From Alkalibacillus haloalkaliphilus (GTDB lineage: Bacteria; Bacillota; Bacilli; Bacillales; Alkalibacillaceae), in the NCBI RefSeq assembly GCF_007991275.1, contig NZ_BJYA01000012.1, positions 93,401 through 157,400 on the forward strand: a stretch of 64,000 bases of DNA. Reading direction: 5' to 3'. Both the position numbers and the translations under genes were made by a program. A model generated the notes under the pieces. That model did no database searches. It was given only the letters and a program-made list of their open reading frames with translations, and was not told the DNA's origin. Below are positions 26,506 to 35,074 of this stretch, one piece after another; position 1 is the stretch's first letter; the number at the start of each line of letters is the position of its first letter.

Positions 26506-27318
26506 ATGAGCTCGCAAAAGACGTTGCGTTATTTTTTAGTTTCGCTTTTAATTAGCTATTTAGTTGGATTAATATTTTTTGCACCTGACTTTAGTGAAAG
26601 CTCCACAGTACATGCATTAGAGACAGTTAATGATACAGGAGAAATTGAAGAATCCGGTTATCCAAATATTAATATCCGAACGGTATCCCGTGAAACAGAA
26701 GATTATATTTTGTTTGTTCAAGCGCCGGTGTTTGACTCTGAAGAACTAAATGAGTTCTTCGGTGATTATGTTGAACAAGTAATGAATCAGTTTTTCCATG
26801 AGGTGGAGCAGTTAGGTCGTGTCGATGCAGACACACCAGGTAACTTAAGTTTAAAAGTTGAAATTGAACCAGCTGGAGAAGAATTGTACTCCGTTATATT
26901 CAGTGAAGAAACGTTTACTGGTGGGGCAAGTGTCAATCAGAAGGCGAGCGTTTATATGGTTGATGTAGAAGCAGGTGAGTTAATCAATCGTGCTGAGTTA
27001 TTTAATGACCCAGATGAAGCTCAAAGCACTATATTTCCAATTATTGAGCAACGACTGAAGGACTCAGAGCAATATAGTGCTTATATTTTAGACGATGAAT
27101 TACAACGTTGGTTATCACAAACGGATTATCATTTTACAAACATGTATATTGAAGATGGTAATATCGTGTTTAAGTTTAATAAGTATGAAGTATTAGCAGG
27201 CGTTGCTGGAACCCCTGAGGTGAGTATCCCGATTAATGAAGTGAAAGATCTATTTAAACCTGAGTGGCTTGAAAGAATGAAAGTCGAAGATCAAACGGGA
27301 CAAGATTTTTATCTGTAA
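26506..27318 (+). CDS. Secreted/anchored DUF3298 (RsiV-like domain) protein
   Basis: A protein of about 270 residues with an N-terminal membrane segment (YFLVSLLISYLVGLIFFAP) and an extracellular part that contains a DUF4163-like region and a C-terminal DUF3298 module, recognisable from the ending FKFNKYEVLAGVAGTPEVSI. The same module is the lysozyme-sensing part of anti-sigma RsiV, but here no sigma gene is adjacent and no cytoplasmic anti-sigma region exists. AAGGGG is four bases from a GTG at 26500 and ten from the ATG at 26506, so the start is uncertain. The function is unknown; a cell-wall or lysozyme-binding role is a guess. Confidence 0.75.
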   Translation: MSSQKTLRYFLVSLLISYLVGLIFFAPDFSESSTVHALETVNDTGEIEESGYPNINIRTVSRETEDYILFVQAPVFDSEELNEFFGDYVEQVMNQFFHEVEQLGRVDADTPGNLSLKVEIEPAGEELYSVIFSEETFTGGASVNQKASVYMVDVEAGELINRAELFNDPDEAQSTIFPIIEQRLKDSEQYSAYILDDELQRWLSQTDYHFTNMYIEDGNIVFKFNKYEVLAGVAGTPEVSIPINEVKDLFKPEWLERMKVEDQTGQDFYL

Positions 27319-27320
27319 AA

Positions 27321-27350
27321 AAAGAGAGCCTTAGACTGAGGCTCTCTTTT
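27321..27350. terminator. Bidirectional terminator between DUF3298 and DUF3892 genes
   Basis: AAAGAGAGCCT ... AGGCTCTCTTT is an 11-bp perfect stem with T/A runs on both sides, between convergent genes. Confidence 0.9.
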
Positions 27351-27355
27351 CAGTA

Positions 27356-27580
27356 TTAAAATGTTTCGAGATGATCTAAATTGTTACTAGGGTCACCATC
27401 TGCAACTCCGCGAATTGTTGTACGTCCATTTCGTGCTTTTCCGATTGTGACACCATCCACTTCACCTTGCTCGACTAACGCCAAAGCTTCATCATAATTT
27501 AAAATGTTACCATCAGCAGTTTTAAAATGTGTAAGGTCGCCATCTTCGTTGTGGCGAACTGCGACAAATTCTGTTGCCAT
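27356..27580 (-). CDS. DUF3892 domain protein, 74 aa
   Basis: A small protein with the DUF3892 pattern VAVRHNEDGDLTHFKTADG ... EVDGVTIGKARNGRTTIRGV ... PSNNLDHLETF, found widely in Bacilli and Lactobacilli; function unknown. The ATG at 27580 is placed by AAGGAGGG six bases upstream. Directly upstream lies repeat array 2, so its promoter must be inside or beyond that array, or it is transcribed from the ABC exporter genes. Confidence 0.85.
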   Translation of the reverse strand: MATEFVAVRHNEDGDLTHFKTADGNILNYDEALALVEQGEVDGVTIGKARNGRTTIRGVADGDPSNNLDHLETF

Positions 27581-27627
27581 CACAATCCCTCCTTGAGATT
27601 ATTTTGTCTTGTAAGGAGGGTTTTATG

Positions 27628-27829
27628 CGAGCGCTGATAAAGTTGTCGTGAGCGCTGATAAAATATCATGAGCGCTGATAAATGCTGCTGAGCGCTGATA
27701 AAATATCGTGAACGCTGATAAAAAGTTGCGAGCGCCAAATAACTGTCGCGAGCGCCAAAAAAGTCCATCTGAACGCCAATAAATTTTCATGAACGCCAAA
27801 AAACATAACACGAGCGCCAAATATCTTCC
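27628..27829. repeat. Degenerate ~20-bp tandem repeat array 2 (about 10 units)
   Basis: About ten units of 20-21 bases. Plus-strand units 1-5 carry GAGCGCTGATAAA (or GAACGCTGATAAA); units 6-10 carry GAGCGCCAAATAA-like cores, so the array is built of two related subtypes in blocks. Six to eight bases between cores vary. It lies between the stop codon of the exporter gene (27839) and the DUF3892 start (27580). It is in inverted orientation to array 1 at 18936-19082. Open frames across it give only repeated YQRS/LSAL peptides and are not genes. Confidence 0.87.
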
Positions 27830-27838
27830 ACACCACCA

Positions 27839-29671
27839 CTAAGCTTTTTGCTTCAACTGCGTTTGATAAAGATCAGAATACTTCCCGCCATGTTTAACGA
27901 GCTCTTGGTGTGACCCTTTTTCAATAATCTTGCCATGCTCTAACATAATGATTTGATCGGCATTTTGAATCGTATTAAGTCTATGAGCAATGACGAAACT
28001 CGTTCGGCCTTCCATTAGGCGATGCAAAGCTTCTTGAATTTTAATTTCGGTAACTGTATCAATGCTGCTCGTCGCTTCATCTAGTATTAAAATTTTCGGA
28101 TCAGATAAAATAACTCGTGCGATCGTTAGCAACTGTTTCTGACCTTGGCTGATCCCACTTCCGTCAGGGTCTAATACTGTGTCGTATTGATTAGGGAACT
28201 TCATAATAAATGAATGTGCATTGGCCTTCTTAGCTGCTTCAACGACTTCATCGTCTGTTGCGTCTAATTTGCCGTATCGAATGTTTTCACGAATCGTTCC
28301 TTCAAAAAGAAAAGCATCTTGTAGCACGAAGCCCATATGTTTCCTTAAGCTTGAACGTCTAATATCTTTTATATCCGTGCCATCTAATAAGATCTGACCA
28401 TCATCGTAATTATAAAAGCGCGACATTAAATTAATAATCGTTGTTTTACCAGCACCTGTGTGGCCAACGAAAGCAACAGTACTACCTGCAGTAGCATTGA
28501 AAGAGACGTCATTTAATACAACTTCGTCTTCATCATATGCAAAAACGACATTTTGAAATTCTACATCTCCTTTAGGTTCACCGATTTCAATAGCATCGAC
28601 TTCATCTAACTCTTCGCTATCTTCATCGATAATGTCAAATACACGTTCAGCACCAGCGACGGCTGTTAGTAACTGGTTGAACTGGTTTGATAATTCGTTT
28701 AATGGACGGGTAAATTGACGGGCTAACTCAGTAAAGATGACGATCGTACCGACTGTCACCATACCGTTTATCGCAAAAATACTACCGACAAATGCGATGA
28801 TCGCAAAACCGAATGAATTTAACATGTTCATCAACTTCGGAATAAAGCCAGAAAAGACAGCAGCCCAATAACTAGCACGCATGACATCATCATTGCGTTG
28901 TTCAAACTCTCGTGACACTCTATTTTCTTGAGAGAATGTTTTAACGATCCGTTGTCCGGAAATCGTCTCTTCGACATAACCGTTCATTTCACCAATTCGG
29001 CGCTGTTGGATTTTAAATAATGGGCCTGTTCGCTTCGTAATCCACTTCATCCCGAAAACCATTAATGGAACGATCGTTAATGTCACGACTGTTAATAGCG
29101 GACTTAAATAAAGCATGACAGCAACAGTACCAACGAGTGTCAAAATACTTTGGAATATTTGAATAACCGATTGGTTCAATGTATTACTAATGTTATCAAC
29201 GTCGTTCGTTACGCGGCTCATGATTTCGCCAAACTGCCTCTTATCAAAAAAATTAATCGGCAATTCATGAAGTTTATTAAACAGTTGTGAACGCAAACGA
29301 TAAACTGTATTTTGCGCGATCCCAATCATAAAGAAATTTTGTAAAAAGATCGCTAATGAGTAACCTAAATAAATAAATAACAACGTCACAATTAATGTAC
29401 CGATTCCTTCTTCTTGCCTTTCAACGATATAATCGTCGACACCCATTCCGATCATATAGGGGCCTAAAAGCGAGAAGGCAGAGCTAAAGACGACCATCAC
29501 AATGACAAATAGAAGTAGCCAGTTTTCACTTAATAAGTACTTCCATATACGTTTGACAGTCCCTTTCCAGTCGCGGACTTTCGGCTTCGAATGTTCATCG
29601 ACTTGTTCGGCTTCATTTAAATCGATTTTTTCATATTGAAAAGGCTCTTTTAGTTTGTCTTTAAAGCTCAT
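27839..29671 (-). CDS. Heterodimeric ABC multidrug exporter, second half
   Basis: A 610-residue half-transporter: about 60 residues of charged leader, six membrane helices (to about residue 340), then an ATPase with Walker A GHTGAGKTT, signature region GISQGQKQL (SGGQ altered to SQGQ) and Walker B ILILDEATSSID. It dimerises with the product of the upstream gene to export drugs or lipids. The start at 29671 has GGAAAGGAAG upstream and overlaps the upstream gene by 11 bases. Sizes of the pair (576/610) are near B. subtilis YfiB/YfiC and also resemble BmrC/BmrD; which orthologue is unresolved. Confidence 0.9.
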   Translation of the reverse strand: MSFKDKLKEPFQYEKIDLNEAEQVDEHSKPKVRDWKGTVKRIWKYLLSENWLLLFVIVMVVFSSAFSLLGPYMIGMGVDDYIVERQEEGIGTLIVTLLFIYLGYSLAIFLQNFFMIGIAQNTVYRLRSQLFNKLHELPINFFDKRQFGEIMSRVTNDVDNISNTLNQSVIQIFQSILTLVGTVAVMLYLSPLLTVVTLTIVPLMVFGMKWITKRTGPLFKIQQRRIGEMNGYVEETISGQRIVKTFSQENRVSREFEQRNDDVMRASYWAAVFSGFIPKLMNMLNSFGFAIIAFVGSIFAINGMVTVGTIVIFTELARQFTRPLNELSNQFNQLLTAVAGAERVFDIIDEDSEELDEVDAIEIGEPKGDVEFQNVVFAYDEDEVVLNDVSFNATAGSTVAFVGHTGAGKTTIINLMSRFYNYDDGQILLDGTDIKDIRRSSLRKHMGFVLQDAFLFEGTIRENIRYGKLDATDDEVVEAAKKANAHSFIMKFPNQYDTVLDPDGSGISQGQKQLLTIARVILSDPKILILDEATSSIDTVTEIKIQEALHRLMEGRTSFVIAHRLNTIQNADQIIMLEHGKIIEKGSHQELVKHGGKYSDLYQTQLKQKA

Positions 29672-31391
29672 GGATTTCTTCCTTTCCAAATTGCGACTCG
29701 ACAATTTTGCGATACATGTCAGAGCGCTTCATCAACTCGTTATGTGTACCTTCATCTAGCAATTCACCATCGTCTAATAACATGATGCGATCGGCGTTCA
29801 TAGCTGTTGTGACTTTTTGCGTTACAATTAAAGTCGTGCACTCATATTGAGCAATAGCCTCTAACAACCTCGCTTCAGTCTTTAAGTCTAACGCACTTGT
29901 ACTATCATCAAGCATTAAAATTTTCGGCTTTCGAACGAGCGCACGTGCAATGGAAACACGTTGTTTTTGACCTCCGGATAAGTTAACGCCTTTTTGCCCG
30001 ATCTTCGTGTTATAGCCATTTGGCAAATCAGCAATGGCGTTATGGATTTGAGCATCTTTAGCAGCTTGAATCACTTCATCTTCTGTTGCACCATTTTTCC
30101 CCCAAGCAATATTGTCAAAAACTGACCCCGTAAATAGGAGAGGTGCTTGTGGGACGTAGCCGATTGCTTTTCTTAAGTGATCTAGTTTTAACGTTCGAAC
30201 ATCGTTACCATCAATGTAAACCGCGCCTTCTGTAACATCATATAACCTCGGAATTAACTGAAAGAGCGATGACTTACCAGAACCGGTCGCGCCGATTATA
30301 GCAACTTGTTCTTGTGCGCGAGCAGTAAAGCTAATATCTGATATTACATTTTCTTTTAAATTAGGATAACTAAATTTCACGTGGTCAAATTCAATCTTAC
30401 CTTCCGTAATTTGTTTCGACGGATTCGCATCTTCAGCTTCAACTAAATCGATTTTAGCTGTGAAAACATTTTTAAGTCTTTCTGCAGAAGCTTTAGCTCT
30501 TGCGAATGCCATCGTTAAAAAGCCAAACATCGAAATAGCCATCGACACTCGTAATGCATAGTTAATAATCGCGACAATCTCACCTTCAGTCGCATTGTTG
30601 TTATTAATCTCGCCATAACCGAACCATAAGATGAACAGCAAGCTTAAGTTCATGACGAGCAAGAGTACAGGCATGGACGTTTCTATTAAACGAAGTGATT
30701 TCTTCATTTCAGTCATTAAACCAGAGTTTGCATCAACGAAGCGGTTTTGCTCATGATTACGACGAAGAAAAGCTTTAATCAAGCGAATACCTGCTAAGTT
30801 CTCCTGCATGACGCTGTTAACGTTGTCGAGCCTTGCTTGCACTTTCTCAAACAGTTGACTACCTTTTTTCACAACCCAAGTTAAGAAAAAGAGCAAAATA
30901 GGAACAGAGATTAAAAAGATTAATGCAATTCGCCAGTTAACGATAAACGCCATCGTGACACCACCAAGAACGAGCAGTGGTGCACGTAACATAATTCTTA
31001 ACGCCATAAATACACCGTTTTGAATTTGTCTAACATCATTAGTGAAACGGGTGATTAAAGAAGATGTAGGATATTCATTTAAGTTTTTAAATGAAAAGGA
31101 TTGAACTTTCTCAAACAGTTTTCCGCGAACGTCATAACCAAATTTAAATGTAACGTGTGCTGCAAAAAACGAGTTCCCAATTCCAGCGGCAAATGATAAA
31201 AGGGCGAGTCCGATCATAACGGAGCCCCAAAAGACAACGTTGTTTAAATCTTGGACTAAAATGCCTTCGTCAATCATTCGCATTAAAATGAATGGAAGCA
31301 TTAATTCAACACCTAGTTCAATTAACATCAGTGTCCAAGCAATAATCATATGAAAACGATAAGGTAATAAGTTCTTTAAAACATGAATCAT
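29661..31391 (-). CDS. Heterodimeric ABC multidrug exporter, first half
   Basis: A 576-residue half-transporter with six membrane helices (about residues 1-300) and an ATPase domain with Walker A GATGSGKSS, signature LSGGQKQR and Walker B ILMLDDSTSALD. The catalytic Glu after Walker B is replaced by Asp (DDSTSALD), the sign of a degenerate ATP site typical of heterodimeric exporters; its partner has the canonical Glu (LDEAT). The two genes overlap and form an operon. A 208-base gap lies upstream (31392-31599), in which I see only AT-rich sequence and no convincing leader peptide or attenuator. Confidence 0.9.
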   Translation of the reverse strand: MIHVLKNLLPYRFHMIIAWTLMLIELGVELMLPFILMRMIDEGILVQDLNNVVFWGSVMIGLALLSFAAGIGNSFFAAHVTFKFGYDVRGKLFEKVQSFSFKNLNEYPTSSLITRFTNDVRQIQNGVFMALRIMLRAPLLVLGGVTMAFIVNWRIALIFLISVPILLFFLTWVVKKGSQLFEKVQARLDNVNSVMQENLAGIRLIKAFLRRNHEQNRFVDANSGLMTEMKKSLRLIETSMPVLLLVMNLSLLFILWFGYGEINNNNATEGEIVAIINYALRVSMAISMFGFLTMAFARAKASAERLKNVFTAKIDLVEAEDANPSKQITEGKIEFDHVKFSYPNLKENVISDISFTARAQEQVAIIGATGSGKSSLFQLIPRLYDVTEGAVYIDGNDVRTLKLDHLRKAIGYVPQAPLLFTGSVFDNIAWGKNGATEDEVIQAAKDAQIHNAIADLPNGYNTKIGQKGVNLSGGQKQRVSIARALVRKPKILMLDDSTSALDLKTEARLLEAIAQYECTTLIVTQKVTTAMNADRIMLLDDGELLDEGTHNELMKRSDMYRKIVESQFGKEEIHEL

Positions 31392-31599
31392 CGTTGGCAG
31401 CCCCCAGCAGTAACGGTATATATTAGTGTTTGTTTTAATTTGTATTTCATATCAGACGCTTTATATTTTATCGTGAATTTTTAAATAACCATAGAAGAAA
31501 ACGGAATTTTCTTATTTTTTATGATGTAATCAATCAACTATTATTAAGGGATGCGAAATATATTTAATATATTACCATAATTCAGAGGCTAACAAATAG

Positions 31600-31630
31600 A
31601 AAAAAAGCTGCCACTTTTTAAAGTGACAGC
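31600..31630 (-). terminator. Terminator of the ECF sigma/anti-sigma operon
   Basis: On the minus strand GCTGTCACTT ... AAGTGGCAGC is a 10-bp stem with one G-U pair, followed by a run of seven Ts. Confidence 0.85.
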
Positions 31631-31639
31631 AAATTAAGG

Positions 31640-32773
31640 TTATTCATCAATTGGGTCGTAAAGTACATCTTGAACAATCCAGTTCTCATCATGGTATTCA
31701 ATTAGATAAGTTAGCTCAATGTGGTCAGTGAATTCGTAATTAACTTCTTGGATCACATGGTACTCAGTATCCGATACTTCATTGACTTCATAATCTTGTT
31801 CAAGGTCAATGAACACTTCCATACCAGTTGGGATGATATATAGTTCGCCATCTTCTTCATCAACGTAGGTATCTAAATAATAGTCGACGAACTCTTCATT
31901 CATAATGTTAGTGAAGTCTTCACGTATTTCTTCGGTCGAATCGAAATTGACGAGCCTTTGTTCATCATCTGTTTCAATTAAACGGTCGTAGGCATTTTCG
32001 AATTCAGTTATAATGTCTTCGATGTTGGGTTCTGGGATTTGGTCATCTTCAATAGTGTCTGTGGGTGAGAAACTACCTACCCTAAACTCCAATGTATCTT
32101 CAACTCTTAAAAGTGAGTAGTGGTCATTGTAAGCATCTTCAACTTTAATTTCCCACTCATCTCGTTGTTCTATATATACTAGTTTTCTTACAACTGGTAT
32201 GCTAAAGTCATTCAGATCAGTCGCATCTATTGCTCTTTTCAATGCTTCATGTTCAGTTAGTGTGGTGTTCTCTGATGAGACATCACTCTCCACAACTTGT
32301 ATAAGCTCAGGAACAGCATGTGGAGGTTCTGAATCTTCTTGTTCTGAATGCCAAGCTTTTACTTTTTGTCCTATTTCTATATCTGAGTCATAATCAGAGT
32401 ACCATACTGCTGTGTAGCTGCTAGTATCCTTGTTTCTAGGTTCAACAATCAAAATTCGGTCATCTTCAGATTTCATGACATACCCTTCAATGCTAGGTTC
32501 TCCATCAGTTGTTGGTCCTTGTTCATCTTGTACTTCTCCAGGGCTCCCTGTCGTAGGCTGAAATAACGGTCCGCCATCATTGCTAGCGAAAATAATAAAC
32601 GCAATCAGCAGTGTCGCTACTAGTGGAATAGCTATTTTAAATGGAAACAATGGGCCACCTGACTTATTAGAAGACTCGTGCTTGGCTTTACTCATAATCG
32701 CATGACGCTCCTTTTCGCTAAAACTTGTTTCGTTTTTATAAATTTCTCGTAAGTGCTTCATTTTTTCATCCAT
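31640..32773 (-). CDS. Membrane-anchored anti-sigma factor with DUF3221-like domain
   Basis: A 377-residue protein: cytoplasmic N-terminus of about 45 residues (MDEKMKHLREIYKNETSFSE, sigma-binding region), one membrane helix (about residues 46-65), then a large acidic outer part. Residues about 95-165 (GYVMKSEDDRILIVE ... WYSDYDSDIEIGQKVKAWH) look like a DUF3221 domain; a PepSY-like segment and a C-terminal NTF2/DUF3993-like region follow. The ATG at 32773 overlaps the end of the sigma gene by eight bases. Position and topology indicate the anti-sigma partner; the outer signal is unknown. No HxxxCxxC zinc anti-sigma motif is present. Confidence 0.75.
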   Translation of the reverse strand: MDEKMKHLREIYKNETSFSEKERHAIMSKAKHESSNKSGGPLFPFKIAIPLVATLLIAFIIFASNDGGPLFQPTTGSPGEVQDEQGPTTDGEPSIEGYVMKSEDDRILIVEPRNKDTSSYTAVWYSDYDSDIEIGQKVKAWHSEQEDSEPPHAVPELIQVVESDVSSENTTLTEHEALKRAIDATDLNDFSIPVVRKLVYIEQRDEWEIKVEDAYNDHYSLLRVEDTLEFRVGSFSPTDTIEDDQIPEPNIEDIITEFENAYDRLIETDDEQRLVNFDSTEEIREDFTNIMNEEFVDYYLDTYVDEEDGELYIIPTGMEVFIDLEQDYEVNEVSDTEYHVIQEVNYEFTDHIELTYLIEYHDENWIVQDVLYDPIDE

Positions 32774-33341
32774 GGTCGCCACCTCCTGACTCGATGATGG
32801 TTTTTAGGCGATCTCTTCCTCTTTTTAGTCTTGCTTTTATCGTGTTTTCGTTCGATTTCAAAATGTCAGCCATTTCTTTTACTGTGAATTGTTCAAAGTA
32901 ATATAAAATAATGACTTCTTTATATTTGGTGGGGAGTTCATAGATCTGCTTGATTAATTGTTTGTTTTCATCAGTTTGAATAGACAAATCTTCTGGTGTT
33001 GTTGTTTCGATAGATTCTTTTTTAAAAGATTGAAGCAGTTTATCTTTCAACCGTTGCTGACGATGTTTAAACGACCTTAAATGGTCCTTACTCTTATTAA
33101 TGGCAATACGGATAAGCCAACTTTTAAGCTGCGAATCTTGATTAAATTGATCAATCTTTTGGTAAACCGACATAAACACTTCTTGTGTGACGTCTTCAGC
33201 ATCGACTTCGTTTTGAACATAGGAGTAGACGACCCGTTTGATGTCATGGCCGTAATGCTCCATGCAGTAATCAAGAAGCTCAATACGGTCTTGTTCAGTG
33301 ATCGTTTCTTTCTGCAATGCTTGAAGTTGTGAGACCGACAT
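32766..33341 (-). CDS. ECF-type RNA polymerase sigma factor
   Basis: A 191-residue sigma-70 family member with only regions 2 and 4. Region 2 is seen as DAEDVTQEVFMSVYQKIDQF and KSWLIRIAINKSKDHLR (about residues 48-90); region 4 as LPTKYKEVIILYYFEQFTVKEMADIL and NTIKARLKRGRDRL (about residues 134-180). AAAGGAGG places the ATG at 33341. It belongs to the SigV/SigM/SigX-like group. It is autoregulated by the ECF promoter 26 bases upstream and coupled to its anti-sigma gene. Confidence 0.92.
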   Translation of the reverse strand: MSVSQLQALQKETITEQDRIELLDYCMEHYGHDIKRVVYSYVQNEVDAEDVTQEVFMSVYQKIDQFNQDSQLKSWLIRIAINKSKDHLRSFKHRQQRLKDKLLQSFKKESIETTTPEDLSIQTDENKQLIKQIYELPTKYKEVIILYYFEQFTVKEMADILKSNENTIKARLKRGRDRLKTIIESGGGDHG

Positions 33342-33366
33342 AACCAACCTCCTTTCATTTACTTAT

Positions 33367-33395
33367 TAGACGACACGGGATTTGTCGAGGTTGCA
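33367..33395 (-). promoter_or_regulatory. ECF sigma-type autoregulatory promoter
   Basis: Minus strand: -35 TGCAAC (33390-33395), 17-bp spacer, -10 CGTCTA (33367-33372). The AAC and CGTC elements and spacing are those of Bacillus SigM/SigV/SigX-type promoters. The predicted transcript has a leader of about 20 bases. Confidence 0.8.
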
Positions 33396-33506
33396 AGTTT
33401 CTAAGGAAAAATCTCCCCTAACGATTTTCTTTCAAAAAGTGTATAATAGACTTGAAAAATATAAAAGTTGATACACAATGTAAAAACAACGGAGGAACAA
33501 GATAGA

Positions 33507-34649
33507 ATGGATGACATAGTCCGATATTTGCAAGGCAAAGAAGGCGAGATGGTGTCGTTATTACGAGACTTAGTTTTAATTGAATCACCATCAAGTGAAC
33601 CGCATTTAACTGAGAAAATGGGTAATTATTTAAGCGAAAAATTCATCGAAATGACAGGTGGCACGTATAAGAAACTCCCAAGTGACGAATATTCTTCACA
33701 CATTCGAGCTGAATGGGGTGAAGGTGAACGACAGCTTCTAATCGTTACACACTTTGATACGGTGTGGCCGGAAGGAACGTTAGAAGACATGCCATTCGAA
33801 ATAAAAGATGGTAAAGCTTATGGCCCAGGAACGTTTGATATGAAAGGCGGCATTGTCCAAGCTCTTTATGCTATTCAAAGTTTAAAAGATTTGAATAAAC
33901 ATTTAAATAAAAAAATCGTGCTCATGATGACGAGTGATGAAGAATTAGGAAGCCCAACTTCAAAAGATTACATTATGGCAGAAGCTGAAAAGAGTGATGC
34001 TGTATTTGTACTTGAGCCATCTCAAGGTAGTCAAGGAGCGCTTAAAACAGCGCGTAAAGGTGTAGGAACTTACGACATTACCATTCACGGTGTGTCATCA
34101 CATGCTGGTATCGAACCAGAAAAAGGCGCGAGTGCTATTGAAGAGTTAGCTGAACAAATTACGTATCTATCAAACTTAACGGACTATGATAAAGGGACGT
34201 CAGTAAATGTTGGAATTATAGATGGAGGTTCATCTAAAAACGTAATCGCCGAAGAGGCACACGCAGTTGTTGATGTGCGAGTGCAAACTCAAGAGGAGAT
34301 GGACCGTGTTGCCCCATTAATAGAACAAATTAAATCGCATGATGAAGACATCCAAATTGATATAGAAGGCGAAATTTATCGTCCACCGCTAGAGCGAACA
34401 GATGAGATTGAAGCATTATTTGAACGTGCAAGTGATTTAGCGCGAGACTATTTAGGGTTTGAACTTGAAGAAGAGTCAACAGGTGGAGGAAGTGATGCAA
34501 ACTTTACAGCCTCCATTTCACCTACTATAGATGGTTTAGGTGCTGTCGGTGATGGAGCTCACGCGCATCATGAGCATTTAGTGGTTAAGGATATGCCGAA
34601 GCGTAGTGCTTTGTTAGCGATGTTGTTGTGTGAATATGGTTCAAACTAA
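33507..34649 (+). CDS. M20-family metallopeptidase (carboxypeptidase G2-like)
   Basis: A 380-residue di-zinc peptidase. Metal ligands and catalytic residues: LLIVTHFDTVWPEG (His, Asp), GPGTFDMKGG (Asp), TSDEELGSP (Glu pair), VLEPS and the C-terminal His in HAHHEHLVVKD; a lid/dimer domain lies between about residues 185 and 295. It resembles CPG2, which cleaves C-terminal glutamate from folates or peptides; ArgE/DapE-type deacylation is possible. GGAGG precedes the ATG at 33507 at ten-base spacing, excluding 13 upstream in-frame residues. Its last codons form the left arm of the palindrome that belongs to the 122-bp repeat. Confidence 0.88.
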   Translation: MDDIVRYLQGKEGEMVSLLRDLVLIESPSSEPHLTEKMGNYLSEKFIEMTGGTYKKLPSDEYSSHIRAEWGEGERQLLIVTHFDTVWPEGTLEDMPFEIKDGKAYGPGTFDMKGGIVQALYAIQSLKDLNKHLNKKIVLMMTSDEELGSPTSKDYIMAEAEKSDAVFVLEPSQGSQGALKTARKGVGTYDITIHGVSSHAGIEPEKGASAIEELAEQITYLSNLTDYDKGTSVNVGIIDGGSSKNVIAEEAHAVVDVRVQTQEEMDRVAPLIEQIKSHDEDIQIDIEGEIYRPPLERTDEIEALFERASDLARDYLGFELEEESTGGGSDANFTASISPTIDGLGAVGDGAHAHHEHLVVKDMPKRSALLAMLLCEYGSN

Positions 34650-34769
34650 ATGACAAGCGCTCGCATTCATCGTTACTTCAGTTGCTGAGGTGCTCATGAC
34701 CTGCGCTGGTCATTCCGCTCCTCAGCTTCCTTCGTGCCTCGACTGCCAAGCGCTTTCATTTAGTTTGAA
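34640..34769. repeat. Large palindrome joining the M20 gene 3' end to the first 122-bp repeat
   Basis: The 3' end of the peptidase gene including its stop (TTCAAACTAAATGA at 34640-34653, then AAGCGCT) is repeated in inverted form at 34749-34769 (AGCGCTTTCATTTAGTTTGAA). Inside, GCTGAGG (34684-34690) pairs with CCTCAGC (34720-34726) and ATGACC with GGTCAT. The whole can fold as a long cruciform or RNA stem. Confidence 0.8.
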
Positions 34770-34943
34770 GATTGAGAAGCGCTCGCATTCGTCGTTACTT
34801 CGGTTGCTGAGGTGCTCATGACCTACGGTGGTCACTCCGCTCCTCAGCTTCCCTCGTGCCTCGACTGCCAAGCGCTTTCATTTAGTTTGAAGATTGACAA
34901 GCGCTCGCATTCATCGTTACTTCGGTTGCTAAGGTGCTCATGA
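34654..34943. repeat. Tandem 122-bp repeat, 2 full copies and one 46-bp partial copy
   Basis: Units begin at 34654, 34776 and 34898 (period 122). I count seven differences between copies 1 and 2. Each unit starts with C/GAAGCGCTCGCATT, holds a central hairpin (GCTGAGG..CCTCAGC) and ends with AAGCGCTTTCATTTAGTTTG. The third copy stops after TGCTCATGA. The units are richer in G+C than the surroundings. No open frame or transposase is present. The remaining 34944-35074 holds a terminator and the upstream region of the next gene. Confidence 0.92.
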
Positions 34944-34971
34944 TATTGTTGGTCGTTAATAAGATGAATAA

Positions 34972-35005
34972 AGAGGTTGGTGCATACTACGCATCAACCT
35001 TTTTG
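34972..35005 (+). terminator. Terminator downstream of the 122-bp repeat array
   Basis: AGGTTGGTGC ... GCATCAACCT forms a 10-bp stem (one G-U) followed by TTTTT. It may end transcripts of the M20 peptidase gene that read through the repeats. Confidence 0.8.
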
Positions 35006-35074
35006 TTTGAAAAGACATCTCGCAGGCGGCAATGCTATAATGAAAGTTAGCTTGTTATAAGGAGTGTCAACCAC

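Noticed and set aside
27580..27820. Two minus-strand open frames across repeat array 2
   Set aside because: Their translations are only repeats of YQRS/LSAL-like peptides caused by the ~20-bp repeat; there is no ribosome binding site and no independent protein character.
31392..31599. BmrB-like leader peptide and attenuator before the ABC exporter
   Set aside because: No short frame with a ribosome binding site followed by a terminator hairpin was found on the minus strand.
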